Shown: one piece after another, positions 43,193 through 52,800 of the stretch
Numbering within the stretch: the first letter of the stretch is position 1
How the letters are laid out: each line of letters starts with the position of its first letter
Origin: Hymenobacter cavernae
GTDB taxonomy: Bacteria > Bacteroidota > Bacteroidia > Cytophagales > Hymenobacteraceae
DNA: 64,000 nt
Assembly: GCF_014641455.1 (NCBI RefSeq)
Contig: NZ_BMHT01000005.1
Span: forward strand, 499,357-563,356
Direction of reading: 5' to 3'
Translations under genes and position numbers: made by a program
Notes under the pieces: model-generated
Databases searched by the model: none
Seen by the model: the letters and a program-made list of their open reading frames with translations, nothing else
What the model was told of the DNA's origin: nothing

Positions 43193-45790
43193 TTAAGCTA
43201 CCTGACGAGTCACTTTCGCCGGCTGTGCTTTCCGCGGTGTGGTAGCTGGCGCGGTGAGGCTGGCGCTAGCTTCGCGGCGGCGCTTTACCAGGGCCATGCC
43301 GAAGCCAACAGCCATGAGCAGCGTGCCGCTCCACAGCAGGTTGATGAAGGGCTTTTCAACCGCTTTCAGGATGATGTAGTCCTTTTGGGTGGTGCTCACC
43401 CCAAAGGTAAACTTCTTGTTAGTTGGGTCAACGTTGAGAAAAGCCACCCGCAAACCTAGGTCCTCGACCTCATCGGCTACCCGGCCAATCAGCTTGTTAC
43501 GCACCACAAACACGGGGTGGACGTGGTACTGCTTCTTCTCACCATGCACGATGAAGTCACCCTGAATGGCTAGGTCACCTGGCTGCAGATTGAGGCCAGC
43601 CGTTTGGTGAGCGGGCTCAATAGCACGCAGCACGGCAAAGTAGTCATTGAGGTAAATCGTGTCGCCAACGCTCAGCACGTGCTCTTTTACTTCACTCCAA
43701 TCCTTGTCTTTGCGCGGATCGGGCACGCTGCTGATGTGCGAATAGATGTCGTGGCTAGCGTACTTCTTGATATCAGGCGAAGCGAGCAAACCGCCCATCT
43801 CTTCGTTTACCTGCGCCCGCGGGAAGAGCGTGAAGGTTTCGCCAGTCTTTTTGTCTTTGTACTCAACGCGGTAGTAGGTGTTCTCCGGCCGAAGCTCCAG
43901 CGTATCGCCCGCTTTGAAGTAGACTTTGTCGCCCTGCTTGATTTCAGCACGCGCCAGCGCTTTGAACTCATCGTCGGTGCGGAACAGCAGTTCTTTGTTC
44001 ACGTAGTTCGGCACACCAGGTACATCAAAATACTGGCCGGTGTAGCTCACATCGTAGCCATCCATCGGCGCGACTTCGTTGCGCCACAGCAGCACGTTGT
44101 CGCGGTTGATATCCTCGGGGAACTCCTTGGAATACACCAGCCCCGACGAGTTCTTGGAGATGATGTTCGAGTAGCCAGCCGACGCCAGAATACCCAACAG
44201 CATCAGCGCAATACCGATGTGCGCCACGCCCCCACCCGAGAGGCTCACCTTCCGCTTGATTAGCGTCAGGACCATACCTAGGTTGGCCAGCACGCCAAAC
44301 AGCGCCGTGGTGAGCAGCACGATATACACCGCGCCCATCTGCAACTTGTTGTATTGCACCAGCAGAATTACGAGGGCCGCGCCGAGCAGCGTCAGCACGC
44401 CGGGTACTGTCAGGGAGTTAGCGAGACTCTCTTTGTCGTTTTTCTGCCACCACATAATCTGGGCAATGCCCGAGAGCAGCGCCACAAACACACCCATCCA
44501 CAGCTGAATCTTGGTGTAGTGCGCAATCTGATCGGCTGGCAAAGCTAGATTCGACTTGATGCCGATAAAGCCCAGAAAGGCATTATAAACCGGAATGCTC
44601 GTCGTGACCAGCACCTGGAAAGCGCCGAGGCAAAGCACCGTTGCGCCGATGAACACCCACAGCTCCGAGTTGTAGGTCGTAAGCTCCTTATCTGAAACTG
44701 GAATTTCTTTCCAGCGCACGATAAGCAGCGCAACCGCCAGCACCACGAAAGCCGCCAAGTAGATAATCAGCTGCCCCGACAAACCTAGGTCGGTGAAGGA
44801 GTGCACGGACGCGTTGCCCAGCACGCCGCTACGCGTGAGGAAAGTCGCGTAAAGCACCAGCAGGAACGTGGTGATTACCAGCACAAAAGAAGTCCGCAGC
44901 GCGGTTTTGCTCCGCTGCCACAGCACCATGCCGTGAATAGAGGCCACTAGCACCAGCCAAGGAATGTACACGGCGTTTTCGACCGGGTCCCAGTTCCAGT
45001 AGCCACCAAAGTTCAGCGTTTCGTAGGCCCAGTAAGCGCCCATCATGATGCCCACGCCGAGCACGAGGCCACCAAATAAAGCCCATGGCAAAGCCGGCTT
45101 GATCCACTTCGAGAACTCCTTTTTCCAAAGACCAGCAATGGCGAAAGCAAACGGCACCAGCGTCAGGGCGAAACCTAGGAACAGCGTGGGCGGGTGAATC
45201 ACCATCCAGTAGTTCTGGAGCAGCGGGTTCAGGCCGGTACCGTCCTTCGGAATGAAGTTCGGATTAGCCTGAATAAACGGAGCGTCGGTCAGGAAGTCGC
45301 GCAGCAGGATGAAAGGCGAGGAGCCGATTTTCACATTCAGCAGCACCACGCCCATAATCATGGACGTGAGGAACAGTTGTACGCCGGCAAACACGGTCAT
45401 CACCGGAGCTTCCCAGCGCTTGTTGAAGCGCATGATAGCCAGGCCCAAGCACACCTGCCAGAAGATCCAGAGCAGAAAGCTTCCCTCCTGCCCTTCCCAG
45501 AAGCAGGAAATCATATAGTACACCGGCAAGTGGTTGCTGGAGTGACTCCAGGCGTAGTAGTACTCGTAGCGGTGCGTGTAGATGATGGTGAACAGGCAAG
45601 TGATAATAGATAGCACTGCCGCACCATGCAGGAAAAATGCACCCCGAGCCAGCCGCAGCCACGACGCATCCGTTTCCCCCAACGGCTGATTGCGGGCCGC
45701 CATGTAGTAGGAATATGCTGCCACCGTGGCCGCTACAAACGCCACAATGACACTCAGGTGCCCTAGGTCGCCGATGAAGGTATTTAACAT
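43193..45790 (-). CDS. ccmF: Cytochrome c maturation protein CcmF (heme lyase subunit)
   Basis: An 865-residue polytopic protein with about 14-15 transmembrane helices. The tryptophan-rich WWD signature GGYWNWDPVENAVYIPW is intact, and conserved histidines occur in WMVIHPPTLFLGF and LVASIHGMVLW. A large hydrophilic domain lies between helices near residues 560-810. CcmF ligates heme to apocytochrome c at the periplasmic side, receiving heme from CcmE, whose gene is directly upstream. The 88-base spacer to ccmE is an inverted repeat. No ccmG or ccmH follows; the next genes are convergent. Confidence 0.95.
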   Translation of the reverse strand: MLNTFIGDLGHLSVIVAFVAATVAAYSYYMAARNQPLGETDASWLRLARGAFFLHGAAVLSIITCLFTIIYTHRYEYYYAWSHSSNHLPVYYMISCFWEGQEGSFLLWIFWQVCLGLAIMRFNKRWEAPVMTVFAGVQLFLTSMIMGVVLLNVKIGSSPFILLRDFLTDAPFIQANPNFIPKDGTGLNPLLQNYWMVIHPPTLFLGFALTLVPFAFAIAGLWKKEFSKWIKPALPWALFGGLVLGVGIMMGAYWAYETLNFGGYWNWDPVENAVYIPWLVLVASIHGMVLWQRSKTALRTSFVLVITTFLLVLYATFLTRSGVLGNASVHSFTDLGLSGQLIIYLAAFVVLAVALLIVRWKEIPVSDKELTTYNSELWVFIGATVLCLGAFQVLVTTSIPVYNAFLGFIGIKSNLALPADQIAHYTKIQLWMGVFVALLSGIAQIMWWQKNDKESLANSLTVPGVLTLLGAALVILLVQYNKLQMGAVYIVLLTTALFGVLANLGMVLTLIKRKVSLSGGGVAHIGIALMLLGILASAGYSNIISKNSSGLVYSKEFPEDINRDNVLLWRNEVAPMDGYDVSYTGQYFDVPGVPNYVNKELLFRTDDEFKALARAEIKQGDKVYFKAGDTLELRPENTYYRVEYKDKKTGETFTLFPRAQVNEEMGGLLASPDIKKYASHDIYSHISSVPDPRKDKDWSEVKEHVLSVGDTIYLNDYFAVLRAIEPAHQTAGLNLQPGDLAIQGDFIVHGEKKQYHVHPVFVVRNKLIGRVADEVEDLGLRVAFLNVDPTNKKFTFGVSTTQKDYIILKAVEKPFINLLWSGTLLMAVGFGMALVKRRREASASLTAPATTPRKAQPAKVTRQVA

Positions 45791-45798
45791 GAATTCTC

Positions 45799-45884
45799 AA
45801 TTAGGAATGAGCAATGAGCAATGAACAACTGTGCTCCTTATCACCGATTGTTCATTGCTCATTGCTCATTGTTCATTCTTAATT
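45799..45884. repeat. Inverted repeat of 7-nt units between ccmE and ccmF
   Basis: The left arm (45799-45828) and right arm (45848-45884) are reverse complements built from GCAATGA-type heptads. The right arm carries one heptad more (37 against 30 bases), with single mismatches elsewhere. The right arm overlaps the ccmE stop codon, and the structure nearly fills the spacer. Confidence 0.85.
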
Positions 45885-46307
45885 AACTGAAGCAGTGGCG
45901 CCTTTGATATCTTTCTCCACGTATTTCGACGGGCACTTGAGCAGAATTTTATCGGCCACGAAGATGTCGTTGCGCATAGCGCCCGTAATCACGACTTGCT
46001 CCGACTTATCAAAATCCTGGGGCTTGGGGTTGAAGTAGACCACACGCTGCGCGATGCGGTTGGTATCAACCAGCGTGAACGCAAAATAGTTGGGGTCGAG
46101 GGTCGGGTTATACTCCAGACCTAGGATTTGCTTCTGCCCGTCGCGGGGCAGGCGGCCCACTACGTGTACTTTCGTCAGGTTGCCCTGCGAGGCTCGCTCT
46201 TTAGCTTCCCGGAACGAAACATAAACGCTGGCATCACCAGCCGCACTCATAATAATACCGATTGCGAGGGCAATGACGGCAATGGCGAGAATATGCGATT
46301 TTTTCAT
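45879..46307 (-). CDS. ccmE: Heme chaperone CcmE, CxxxY type
   Basis: A 142-residue CcmE from the ATG at 46307 (MKKSHILAIAVIALAIGII), which places one membrane anchor at about residues 5-22; an in-frame ATG 33 bases upstream precedes the anchor with a less likely tail. The OB-fold periplasmic domain has VHVVGRLPRDGQ, FTLVDTNRIAQRVVYF and VVITGAMRNDIFVADKILLKC. The heme-binding position carries Cys125 in CPSKY, with Tyr129, instead of the HxxxY of E. coli CcmE. It transfers heme from CcmC to CcmF. The next gene upstream, ccmD, ends 93 bases away. Confidence 0.93.
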   Translation of the reverse strand: MKKSHILAIAVIALAIGIIMSAAGDASVYVSFREAKERASQGNLTKVHVVGRLPRDGQKQILGLEYNPTLDPNYFAFTLVDTNRIAQRVVYFNPKPQDFDKSEQVVITGAMRNDIFVADKILLKCPSKYVEKDIKGATASVN

Positions 46308-46400
46308 GTGCAAAAGGCGGAAAACGCAAATCCGGCGCATCTCAGGCCGGGTATTCTGAACAAGTAAGCGCGAAGAAAAATCCTTGAGTTGAAATAATTA

Positions 46401-46637
46401 CTAGTCTCTCATCTCCCGCTCCAACCGACCAATTTTGCGGTCAAGGGAAATAAGATAAACCAGTAAGCCTGTGAGCACCACCGCAATAACGGCCACGACC
46501 ACGTAGATCTTGCCGCTTTGCCGAAGCGCGTCGGCCATTTCGGGCGTATCGGCGCCGGGTGCCTGAGCCAGGGCGCGCAGCACCGGCAGCACCAGCGCGG
46601 CCAGCAGCGCCAGCGCATTACGCAAGCTGTTTTTCAT
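46401..46637 (-). CDS. ccmD: CcmD-like small membrane protein
   Basis: A 78-residue protein with a signal-like N-terminus (ALLAALVLPVLRALA), a transmembrane helix at about residues 43-64 (KIYVVVAVIAVVLTGLLVYLI) and a charged tail (DRKIGRLEREMRD). Size, topology and place after ccmC match the CcmD family, which helps release holo-CcmE from CcmC. Its start overlaps the end of ccmC by 20 bases in another frame, showing tight coupling. CcmD proteins have little sequence conservation, so context carries most of the weight. Confidence 0.82.
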   Translation of the reverse strand: MKNSLRNALALLAALVLPVLRALAQAPGADTPEMADALRQSGKIYVVVAVIAVVLTGLLVYLISLDRKIGRLEREMRD

Positions 46638-47295
46638 AAACTTTTTGTTTGAGGAAAGCGAAGCGACAGGCCACTTGAGTTACCCAGAACGCGAGCAGCG
46701 TCCAGCCAATCACGGCCGGGTAGAACACCAGGCGCATGTCGCTGTCGAGGTCGTACTTGGCAAAAGCCGGGTTGCCGCCCGCGCCGGGGTGGAGTGAATC
46801 GGTGAGGCGTGGCAGGATGAAAAACAAAGGCATCGCCGCTGCAAAGGCAAAGATATTGTAGATAGCACTGATGCGCGCCCGCTGCTGCTCATCCTGAAAC
46901 GACGAGCGAAGCACGAGGTAAGCGCCATAGATGAGCATGGCAATAGCAGCACCGTTGAGCTTGGGGTCATTTGTCCACCATGCACCCCAGGTATAGCGCG
47001 CCCAGATGCTGCCTGTAGCCAGACCAACCAGCCCCATCAGGATACCGGTCTTGGCCGATTCGTGGGACAGAATATCCAGCTGTGGCGTGGGTGTGCGCAA
47101 GTACCGAATGGAGTAGTACACGGAAGTAGCCAAGATAATCGTCATCCCGAACCACATCGGCACGTGGAAGTAGAGGTTCCGAATGCTTTCGTTGAGAATG
47201 GCAAGCCGTGGCACTGGCATCAGCAGCCCCGCTACTGCGGTGTAGAGCAACAGCATAACAGCCAGCGCTTTCCACCAATTTGTTTTTAAAAACAT
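46618..47295 (-). CDS. ccmC: Heme handling protein CcmC
   Basis: A 225-residue protein with six transmembrane helices and the WWD motif (ATGSIWARYTWGAWWTNDPKL). A conserved His is in NLYFHVPMWFGM before the motif. CcmC loads heme on CcmE. Its length fits CcmC rather than the larger CcsA. It is 154 bases downstream of ccmB and overlaps ccmD by 20 bases. Confidence 0.93.
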   Translation of the reverse strand: MFLKTNWWKALAVMLLLYTAVAGLLMPVPRLAILNESIRNLYFHVPMWFGMTIILATSVYYSIRYLRTPTPQLDILSHESAKTGILMGLVGLATGSIWARYTWGAWWTNDPKLNGAAIAMLIYGAYLVLRSSFQDEQQRARISAIYNIFAFAAAMPLFFILPRLTDSLHPGAGGNPAFAKYDLDSDMRLVFYPAVIGWTLLAFWVTQVACRFAFLKQKVYEKQLA

Positions 47296-47316
47296 GTCGT
47301 CAGGTACATGAGTAAG

Positions 47317-47367
47317 GAATAGGCATAGGGAAGCGGGCCCCGCCTGGCGGACTATGATTGCCTATTC
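47317..47367. repeat. Short inverted repeat in the ccmB-ccmC spacer
   Basis: GAATAGGCA at 47317-47325 and TGCCTATTC at 47359-47367 are exact reverse complements enclosing a GC-rich loop with its own small palindrome. A looser outer pair (ACATGAG near 47307, CTCATGT near 47437) may extend it. Confidence 0.55.
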
Positions 47368-47449
47368 TGCAACACACAGCCTCTTCAATTGGTGCTGCAC
47401 CGGGCGCTATCTGCTGCTTTCTTCTCGTGTCTTTTCTCATGTTTTTAGC

Positions 47450-48121
47450 TTAAGACCGCCACAAAAATGGAAACAACAGATAAGATACGGCCGTGACGAT
47501 TAGGTTCAAAGCCACTAACGTCAGCAGAGAGCCGCGACTGGCTTCAAACTCCAGACCATCCAGGGCGTTCTTGGACACCTTAATAAGGAGCAGCAGCATT
47601 GGAATCATGACTGGGAAGCCGAGCACGGCCATCAGGGTACTGCTGTTGGTGGCTTTGGCGGCAATGCCCGACACCAGCGTAAGCGTCGTGGCAAAACCTA
47701 GGGCACCTAGCATCACATTCCCGACAAACAGGGTCGAGTTTTGCACCGGGTTGCCCAGTACAATGGCATATACCGCTAACCCGACCAGCGACAACCCCAA
47801 CAGCAGCAGCGCATTGTAGCCGATCTTGGCCAGAATCACTGCCTGCGGCCGCACCAACGTATAATAATAAAGCAGCCGCCCACGACTTTCCTGTAGAAAG
47901 CCCTTGGCGGCTGCATTCACGGCCGTGAAAAGGAGGATGATCCAGAAAAGTGCGTTCCAGGCCGGCACGGGCAGTGCGCCGCCCCGCAGCGAAAAGCTCA
48001 TGTAGCACACAAATACCGTACTGCCCACATAAAGCAGCATTCCATTCAGGGCGGAGCGCTGCCGCCATTCCAGGCGGAAGTCCTTCTGAATCAAATACCA
48101 AATCTCGCGGAGGAGCAGCAC
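47450..48121 (-). CDS. ccmB: Heme exporter protein CcmB
   Basis: About 223 residues from a GTG at 48121, with six hydrophobic segments and CcmB-type sequence (LLREIWYLIQKDFRLEWRQRSALNG at the start, GRLLYYYTLVRPQAVILAK in the middle). I prefer this GTG over an in-frame ATG at 48181: the longer form adds a Cys/Arg-containing leader that would overlap a TATCTTTG promoter box at 48148-48155, and the shorter form has the usual family length. CcmB is the membrane part of the CcmAB ABC transporter needed to release CcmE; the ATPase gene ccmA is not in this window. Confidence 0.88.
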   Translation of the reverse strand: MLLLREIWYLIQKDFRLEWRQRSALNGMLLYVGSTVFVCYMSFSLRGGALPVPAWNALFWIILLFTAVNAAAKGFLQESRGRLLYYYTLVRPQAVILAKIGYNALLLLGLSLVGLAVYAIVLGNPVQNSTLFVGNVMLGALGFATTLTLVSGIAAKATNSSTLMAVLGFPVMIPMLLLLIKVSKNALDGLEFEASRGSLLTLVALNLIVTAVSYLLFPFLWRS

Positions 48122-48147
48122 GGCAGAGAAAATAATGAACCGGACGG

Positions 48148-48155
48148 CAAAGATA
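48148..48155 (-). promoter_or_regulatory. Candidate -7 box of the ccm operon
   Basis: The minus strand reads TATCTTTG, a full TAnnTTTG match, about 27 bases upstream of the preferred ccmB GTG start. A TTG lies 23 bases further upstream, slightly farther than the usual 19-21. Confidence 0.45.
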
Positions 48156-48253
48156 CAACCCCGGCGCGGGATGGTCTTCAATCCACGGTATTATTCTCTC
48201 GGCTTAACACTAGCTGCCTGTGAAGTAGTGGAATGCAGAAGCAAACCTAGCTT

Positions 48254-49768
48254 CTACTTCGTGACGAGGAGCTTGCCGGTGGCGGTAGCTTTTTCCTGCG
48301 TCAGGCGGTAGGTGTAGAGGCCCGGCGCCAGCTGCGCCGTGGGCAGCACCAATTGACCGGTGCTAGGTCTGGCTTGCAACTCGGCCACCACGCGGCCAAG
48401 TGCATCGCGGACTTGTACGTGGGCGGCGGTACTGGTCGGCAGCGCGAAGGTGACGGACTCGCGGGCTGGGTTTGGGTACGCCGCTACAGTCAGGCGGTTG
48501 GCGGTGTGCGTAGCGAGCGGCGTCAGGAACGGCTGAAAATCGACCAGACCTAGGGCTTCGCTATCGACTTTGTGGTAGATGTGGTTTTCGATTTCGGTAG
48601 CAGATGCCGTGCCCCAGCCATTGTTTTCGGCTTTGGTGTTGTTCGGGATGTTGTTGTAGAAGTCGTACACTTGGCCGCCATTGCTGTTGTTGGCAAATTG
48701 ATTCAGGCCCACATTGGTCGTATCAGAGCTGCCTGCCTCGCCGAAGCTGACAACCGGACCGCTCGCGGCCGTAGTCGACGAGCGGATCATAGTCACGCCC
48801 CACAAGTTGCCTTTGATGCTATTGCGCGACACGACGCCGGTTTGGGTGCCGGTGCCTTGCAGGCTGATGCCGCTTCCGCCGGTGGCCGCGTTGGGGTTGA
48901 TGTTGTTGTTTTCAATCGTATTCTGCGTGATGTAGCTGTTGATGTTGCTACCGATGATGGTCACGCCGTAGCGGTTGTTGCGAATCACGTTTTTGCGGAT
49001 CACGACTTGCGTTCCGTTCGGCGAACCTAGCAGGTTGGAAACGGCAATGCCACCGGACATCAGGTAGCGCCCCACGATCAGGTTGTTCTCAATGATGATA
49101 GGTGTAGCTCCGCCCGGACCTAGGTTGATCTGCGGGTAGTTGCCGTTTTCGGTGTCATTCTCAATCAGCACGTTGCCGCGGATAACCGGCGAAACGCCAC
49201 CGTTGGAAGGGCTCAGAATGGCGGAGCGCCCGTTACGGTAAATGCGGCAGTTGGTGATGGTAGAGCCGCTGCCCGACATATTGATGGCGCCGCTGTTCGT
49301 GGCGGTGTTCCCAATGCTGGTTACCTGGTAGCGTATCGCACATCTGTCTATCAATAGGTTAGCACCTACCACTTTGATACCGCCGCCGTATTCCACAATG
49401 GTTTTGCGCAGCTGAGAACCGGTGCTCGTCGCCGAAAACGAGAAGCTGTGAAAAGGCGCCGCCGGATTGACAGCCGTGAACTTGGCCGAATCGGGTGGGT
49501 TGACGAGCAGCACGCCATCCACATAGAACAGCGCGAGTGAGGCCAGGCGCACGGTTGCGTTGGTGTTGATCAGCAGCGTATCGTTTGCCGCCAGCCGGAT
49601 CGTGTTGTTCACCTGAAAGGCGGGGCCCGCGCCCGTCACCGTTCCGCCTGAGGCGGCGGCCAGTTGGTCCAGCGTCCAGCGGACACCCGTGCCGGGCGTT
49701 TGGTACTGCGCGTAGCTTCGCCCAACGGCCATTAGCAAGACGAAGGTCAACAGTAAAGCGTGTTTCAT
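48254..49768 (-). CDS. T9SS cargo protein with right-handed beta-helix
   Basis: A 504-residue secreted protein. A signal peptide of about 20 residues (LLLTFVLLMAVGRSYAQ) is followed by a right-handed parallel beta-helix (about 45-400) with repeated N-rich turns such as NCRIYRNGRSAIL, IRGNVLIENDTENG, ENNLIVGRYL, IRKNVIRNNRYGVTIIG and ITQNTIENNNI, as in NosD/pectate-lyase-like folds. The last 80 residues form a T9SS sorting domain (VAAYPNPARESVTFAL to TGKLLVTK). No lyase catalytic set is recognisable. It is separated from the next gene upstream by a terminator and so is transcribed alone. Confidence 0.88.
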   Translation of the reverse strand: MKHALLLTFVLLMAVGRSYAQYQTPGTGVRWTLDQLAAASGGTVTGAGPAFQVNNTIRLAANDTLLINTNATVRLASLALFYVDGVLLVNPPDSAKFTAVNPAAPFHSFSFSATSTGSQLRKTIVEYGGGIKVVGANLLIDRCAIRYQVTSIGNTATNSGAINMSGSGSTITNCRIYRNGRSAILSPSNGGVSPVIRGNVLIENDTENGNYPQINLGPGGATPIIIENNLIVGRYLMSGGIAVSNLLGSPNGTQVVIRKNVIRNNRYGVTIIGSNINSYITQNTIENNNINPNAATGGSGISLQGTGTQTGVVSRNSIKGNLWGVTMIRSSTTAASGPVVSFGEAGSSDTTNVGLNQFANNSNGGQVYDFYNNIPNNTKAENNGWGTASATEIENHIYHKVDSEALGLVDFQPFLTPLATHTANRLTVAAYPNPARESVTFALPTSTAAHVQVRDALGRVVAELQARPSTGQLVLPTAQLAPGLYTYRLTQEKATATGKLLVTK

Positions 49769-49816
49769 AGGTAATTAGGGTTAGGTTGAGGAAAGAAAAG
49801 TACTGAATAGGCACAA

Positions 49817-49847
49817 AAAAGCCACCGAGGCTGCCCCGGTGGCTTTT
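49817..49847 (-). terminator. Terminator of the large propeller/barrel gene
   Basis: A perfect 11-bp stem (AAAAGCCACCG at 49817-49827 with CGGTGGCTTTT at 49837-49847) has a 9-base loop. The minus-strand exit is GGCTTTTTTGTGCC. It starts 27 bases after the stop codon of the gene upstream. Confidence 0.9.
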
Positions 49848-49874
49848 ATTTTTACGACGACCTAGGTCTGAGCT

Positions 49875-52800
49875 TTAGAAATCATAGCCCAGCGTGAAGT
49901 AGAATTTCGGGCCGCTTTGCTTGTAGTCTTCCTGGCCCCAGGCCACATCGGCTTTGCCGTAGAAACCTAGGATGGTGGTGCGCATCCCAAAACCGTAGCC
50001 AATCAGCAACGGGTTGCTGAAGTTCGTCACCACGGCAGTAAACGCGTTTCCTTTTATTATAGGGTTTGGTGGTGTATTGAACGAGTTATCTAGGCTAAAG
50101 GGATTTGAGCCAGAATAGGTTGTGCCGGCATCACCGAAAGCGGTTAGTTGCAGGTTGCGGAAGAACCCCGAATAGATTGGCTTGCGGGAAATGTACTGAA
50201 TGATCGGAATGCGCAGCTCCGAGTTGAACAGCACGTACTTCGGACCCGTCCGCTTGTTGTAGTTGAAGCCGCGCAGATTGGTTACGAACTGCTGGTAAAA
50301 TACGTCGGCCGGATCAGTTTCGGCGGAATTGATATTGCGCGAACCATCGTAGCGGTTGTTCAGCCAGTTGTCCATGCCGCCCAAGCGGAAGGTTTGCTTG
50401 TCGTTGCCGATAAACTGGCCATAGCTAGCCCGGTTGGCCCAGATAATCTGCCGGTGTAGCTTCTGGTAGTGCCGCAGGTCTACGTAGATCTTGCCGAAGT
50501 TCAGGGCCTTGTTATCCAGGCTGTTCAGCTGAAGCACCCCAAATTTCATGCGCGTGCCTTCCAGCATGTTCACCCCGGTCGCAATGGCATTGTCGAACAC
50601 CAGCTCGCCACTCGCCCCGACATAGTTGCGGTTGATATCACCATTGTTGGTGAGTTCGCCTTGCTGCGTTCTGTTCAGGTTCACAAAGCGCGGCCCCCCA
50701 CGCACGCTCAGGTTGTGCGTGAGCGGATACGCAATGTTCGGGGCTATTTCATGCCGGCCATAGCGTATACGTTGGCCACTGGCACCCGTATCGAAGAAGT
50801 AGGCTTGCTTCTGGTAGCTGATGCTCCAGTCGTAGCGATGCTTCAGGTTGGTGTAGGAAGCCGAGATGTTGCTCGTACGTAGGTCGGTGAGGGCGAAGAT
50901 GCTGGCCTGAATCCGGTGATCTTCAAACATATCCGACATATTGGCCTGCGCAATAAGCCCAACGCCCAGCAGCGGATCGGTGTAGATGGACGACACCACA
51001 TTATCGATGCTGAAGCGCGTATCGTAGCGCGACGGCCCCGACACGGCGTACGCATCGGTAGGCGGCGCGGTAGGCAGCGCCACGACCGTGGCGGAACGCT
51101 TGCGACGGGCGGGCGCAGCCTGCGAAGCCGGGACATCGTCGTCAAACTGGTAGTCGCTGGTGTTGATTTTCGCGTTGGAAGGCTTAGGAGCAGCAGGTGT
51201 TGTCGTTGGCTGCGTAGTTTGATCAGTGCCGGCGGCTGGCTCCTGCACAGCCGTTGGAGGTGCAGGACGCGGCGTAGGCGCTGGCTTCGGCCGCGACCGG
51301 TCCTCCAGGGTTTCCTGGCGAGCTGTTTTGTACAACGTCAGGTTGTCGGGCAGCGCGTACTTGGGGTATACGTACACGTACTCGCGGGCCTGATCATTGG
51401 CAATGAAACCTAAGGCGCCTGTGCTGGCATTATAGTCGTAATCCTTGATATTCTCCAGGAAGCTGCTTACCGGCGTGCGCTTCTTGGTGCTGAGCGACAG
51501 CCGATAGATGCTACGCACGCCGCTTTCTTCACCCAGGAACAGTACTTCCTCATCGGAAATGGCTCGTGGGCGTGACTCATTGGAGATGGTGCTTACCAAC
51601 GACTCCATTGGCTGTGCCCGACCATCGAGATGGTACAGGAACAAGTCGTAGTTATTGACGACGCTCCCGAAATTGCCTTTCGCCGTGCCGGCTGAGTCGA
51701 GCCAGCGGTTGGAGCTGAACACCACCCCTTGTCCGCCGGGCAGAAAGTTAGGTTGCACGTCGTCAAACACGTCATCAGTCAGCTTCTCCGGCCGTCGGCT
51801 ACCCGCCCGCAACAGGTATAAGTCGTTTTGCCCATTCTGTACGCCGCTAAATACCAGCGCTTTGCCATCGGCCGAGTAGCTCAAATCCAGTACCTGCTGG
51901 AAAGGCTGAAAAATTGACGTGCTCTTCCGAAAGCTAGGTAGGACAGCGCGCAAACGCACGAGCAAACCTAGGGGGCCCGCGCCGGCAGCCTGTTGCAGGT
52001 GCAGGGCCATGTTGCCTTTCTCCATTTCGGCAACGGCCACCTGGTTGTTGCCGCGCCAAGCTAGCACCGGCAGGCGGCTCTCCACCTGCTGATCGGGCGT
52101 TTTGTATCCGTTGCGGTGAATAACCGTCCGCTTCGAACCGTCGCGGTTCACGACCACCACGCGGTAGCGGCCGCGGTCATTCTGCGCGTAAGCTAGCCTC
52201 TGCCCGTTCGGACTCAGCACCGGCTGCGAATAGATGATGTTTCGACGGTTCGTCTTCGTGACCTGGGCTTTCTCCTCGGGCAACACGAAGGATGTCTGCG
52301 GCTGGGCGTTTAGCTGGCGGTAGTAGCTCAGCCAATCTTTCAGAAAGACTTTGTAGGGCACGTTCAGCGAGCTGCTGATACCCACTTCCACGTCACGGGT
52401 GATGCGCGTCAGGTTCAGAATGTTCTGAACGGTGGTGTAGCCGTAGCGCTCGGCAATGTAGTTCCACACGCTCTGGCCGGCGAGCTGCGGATTGCGCAGG
52501 AAGAACTGAGCCGTTTTATTGCCTTCGTTCTTCTGCGTCATATCGCGCATGTAGTCGTCCATCTCCATGCTCCAGCCTTCGGCTGCGTAAGCCGATGCGC
52601 CGCTCACAAACCAGTCGGGCAGCTGAAGCAAGTAGGTGCTCTGGAGCACTTCCTTCAGCGAGCCGCCGTACATCATGTCGTTGAGCAGCACGCGCGTAAT
52701 CTGGTAGCTCAGGTCGCGCTTGAACAAGGTTTGCTGGCCCTGAAAAGCTAGCTGCACCTTGCTCATGCGCAGCAGCGAGGTTTCGCCGCCGGTCTGGTAC

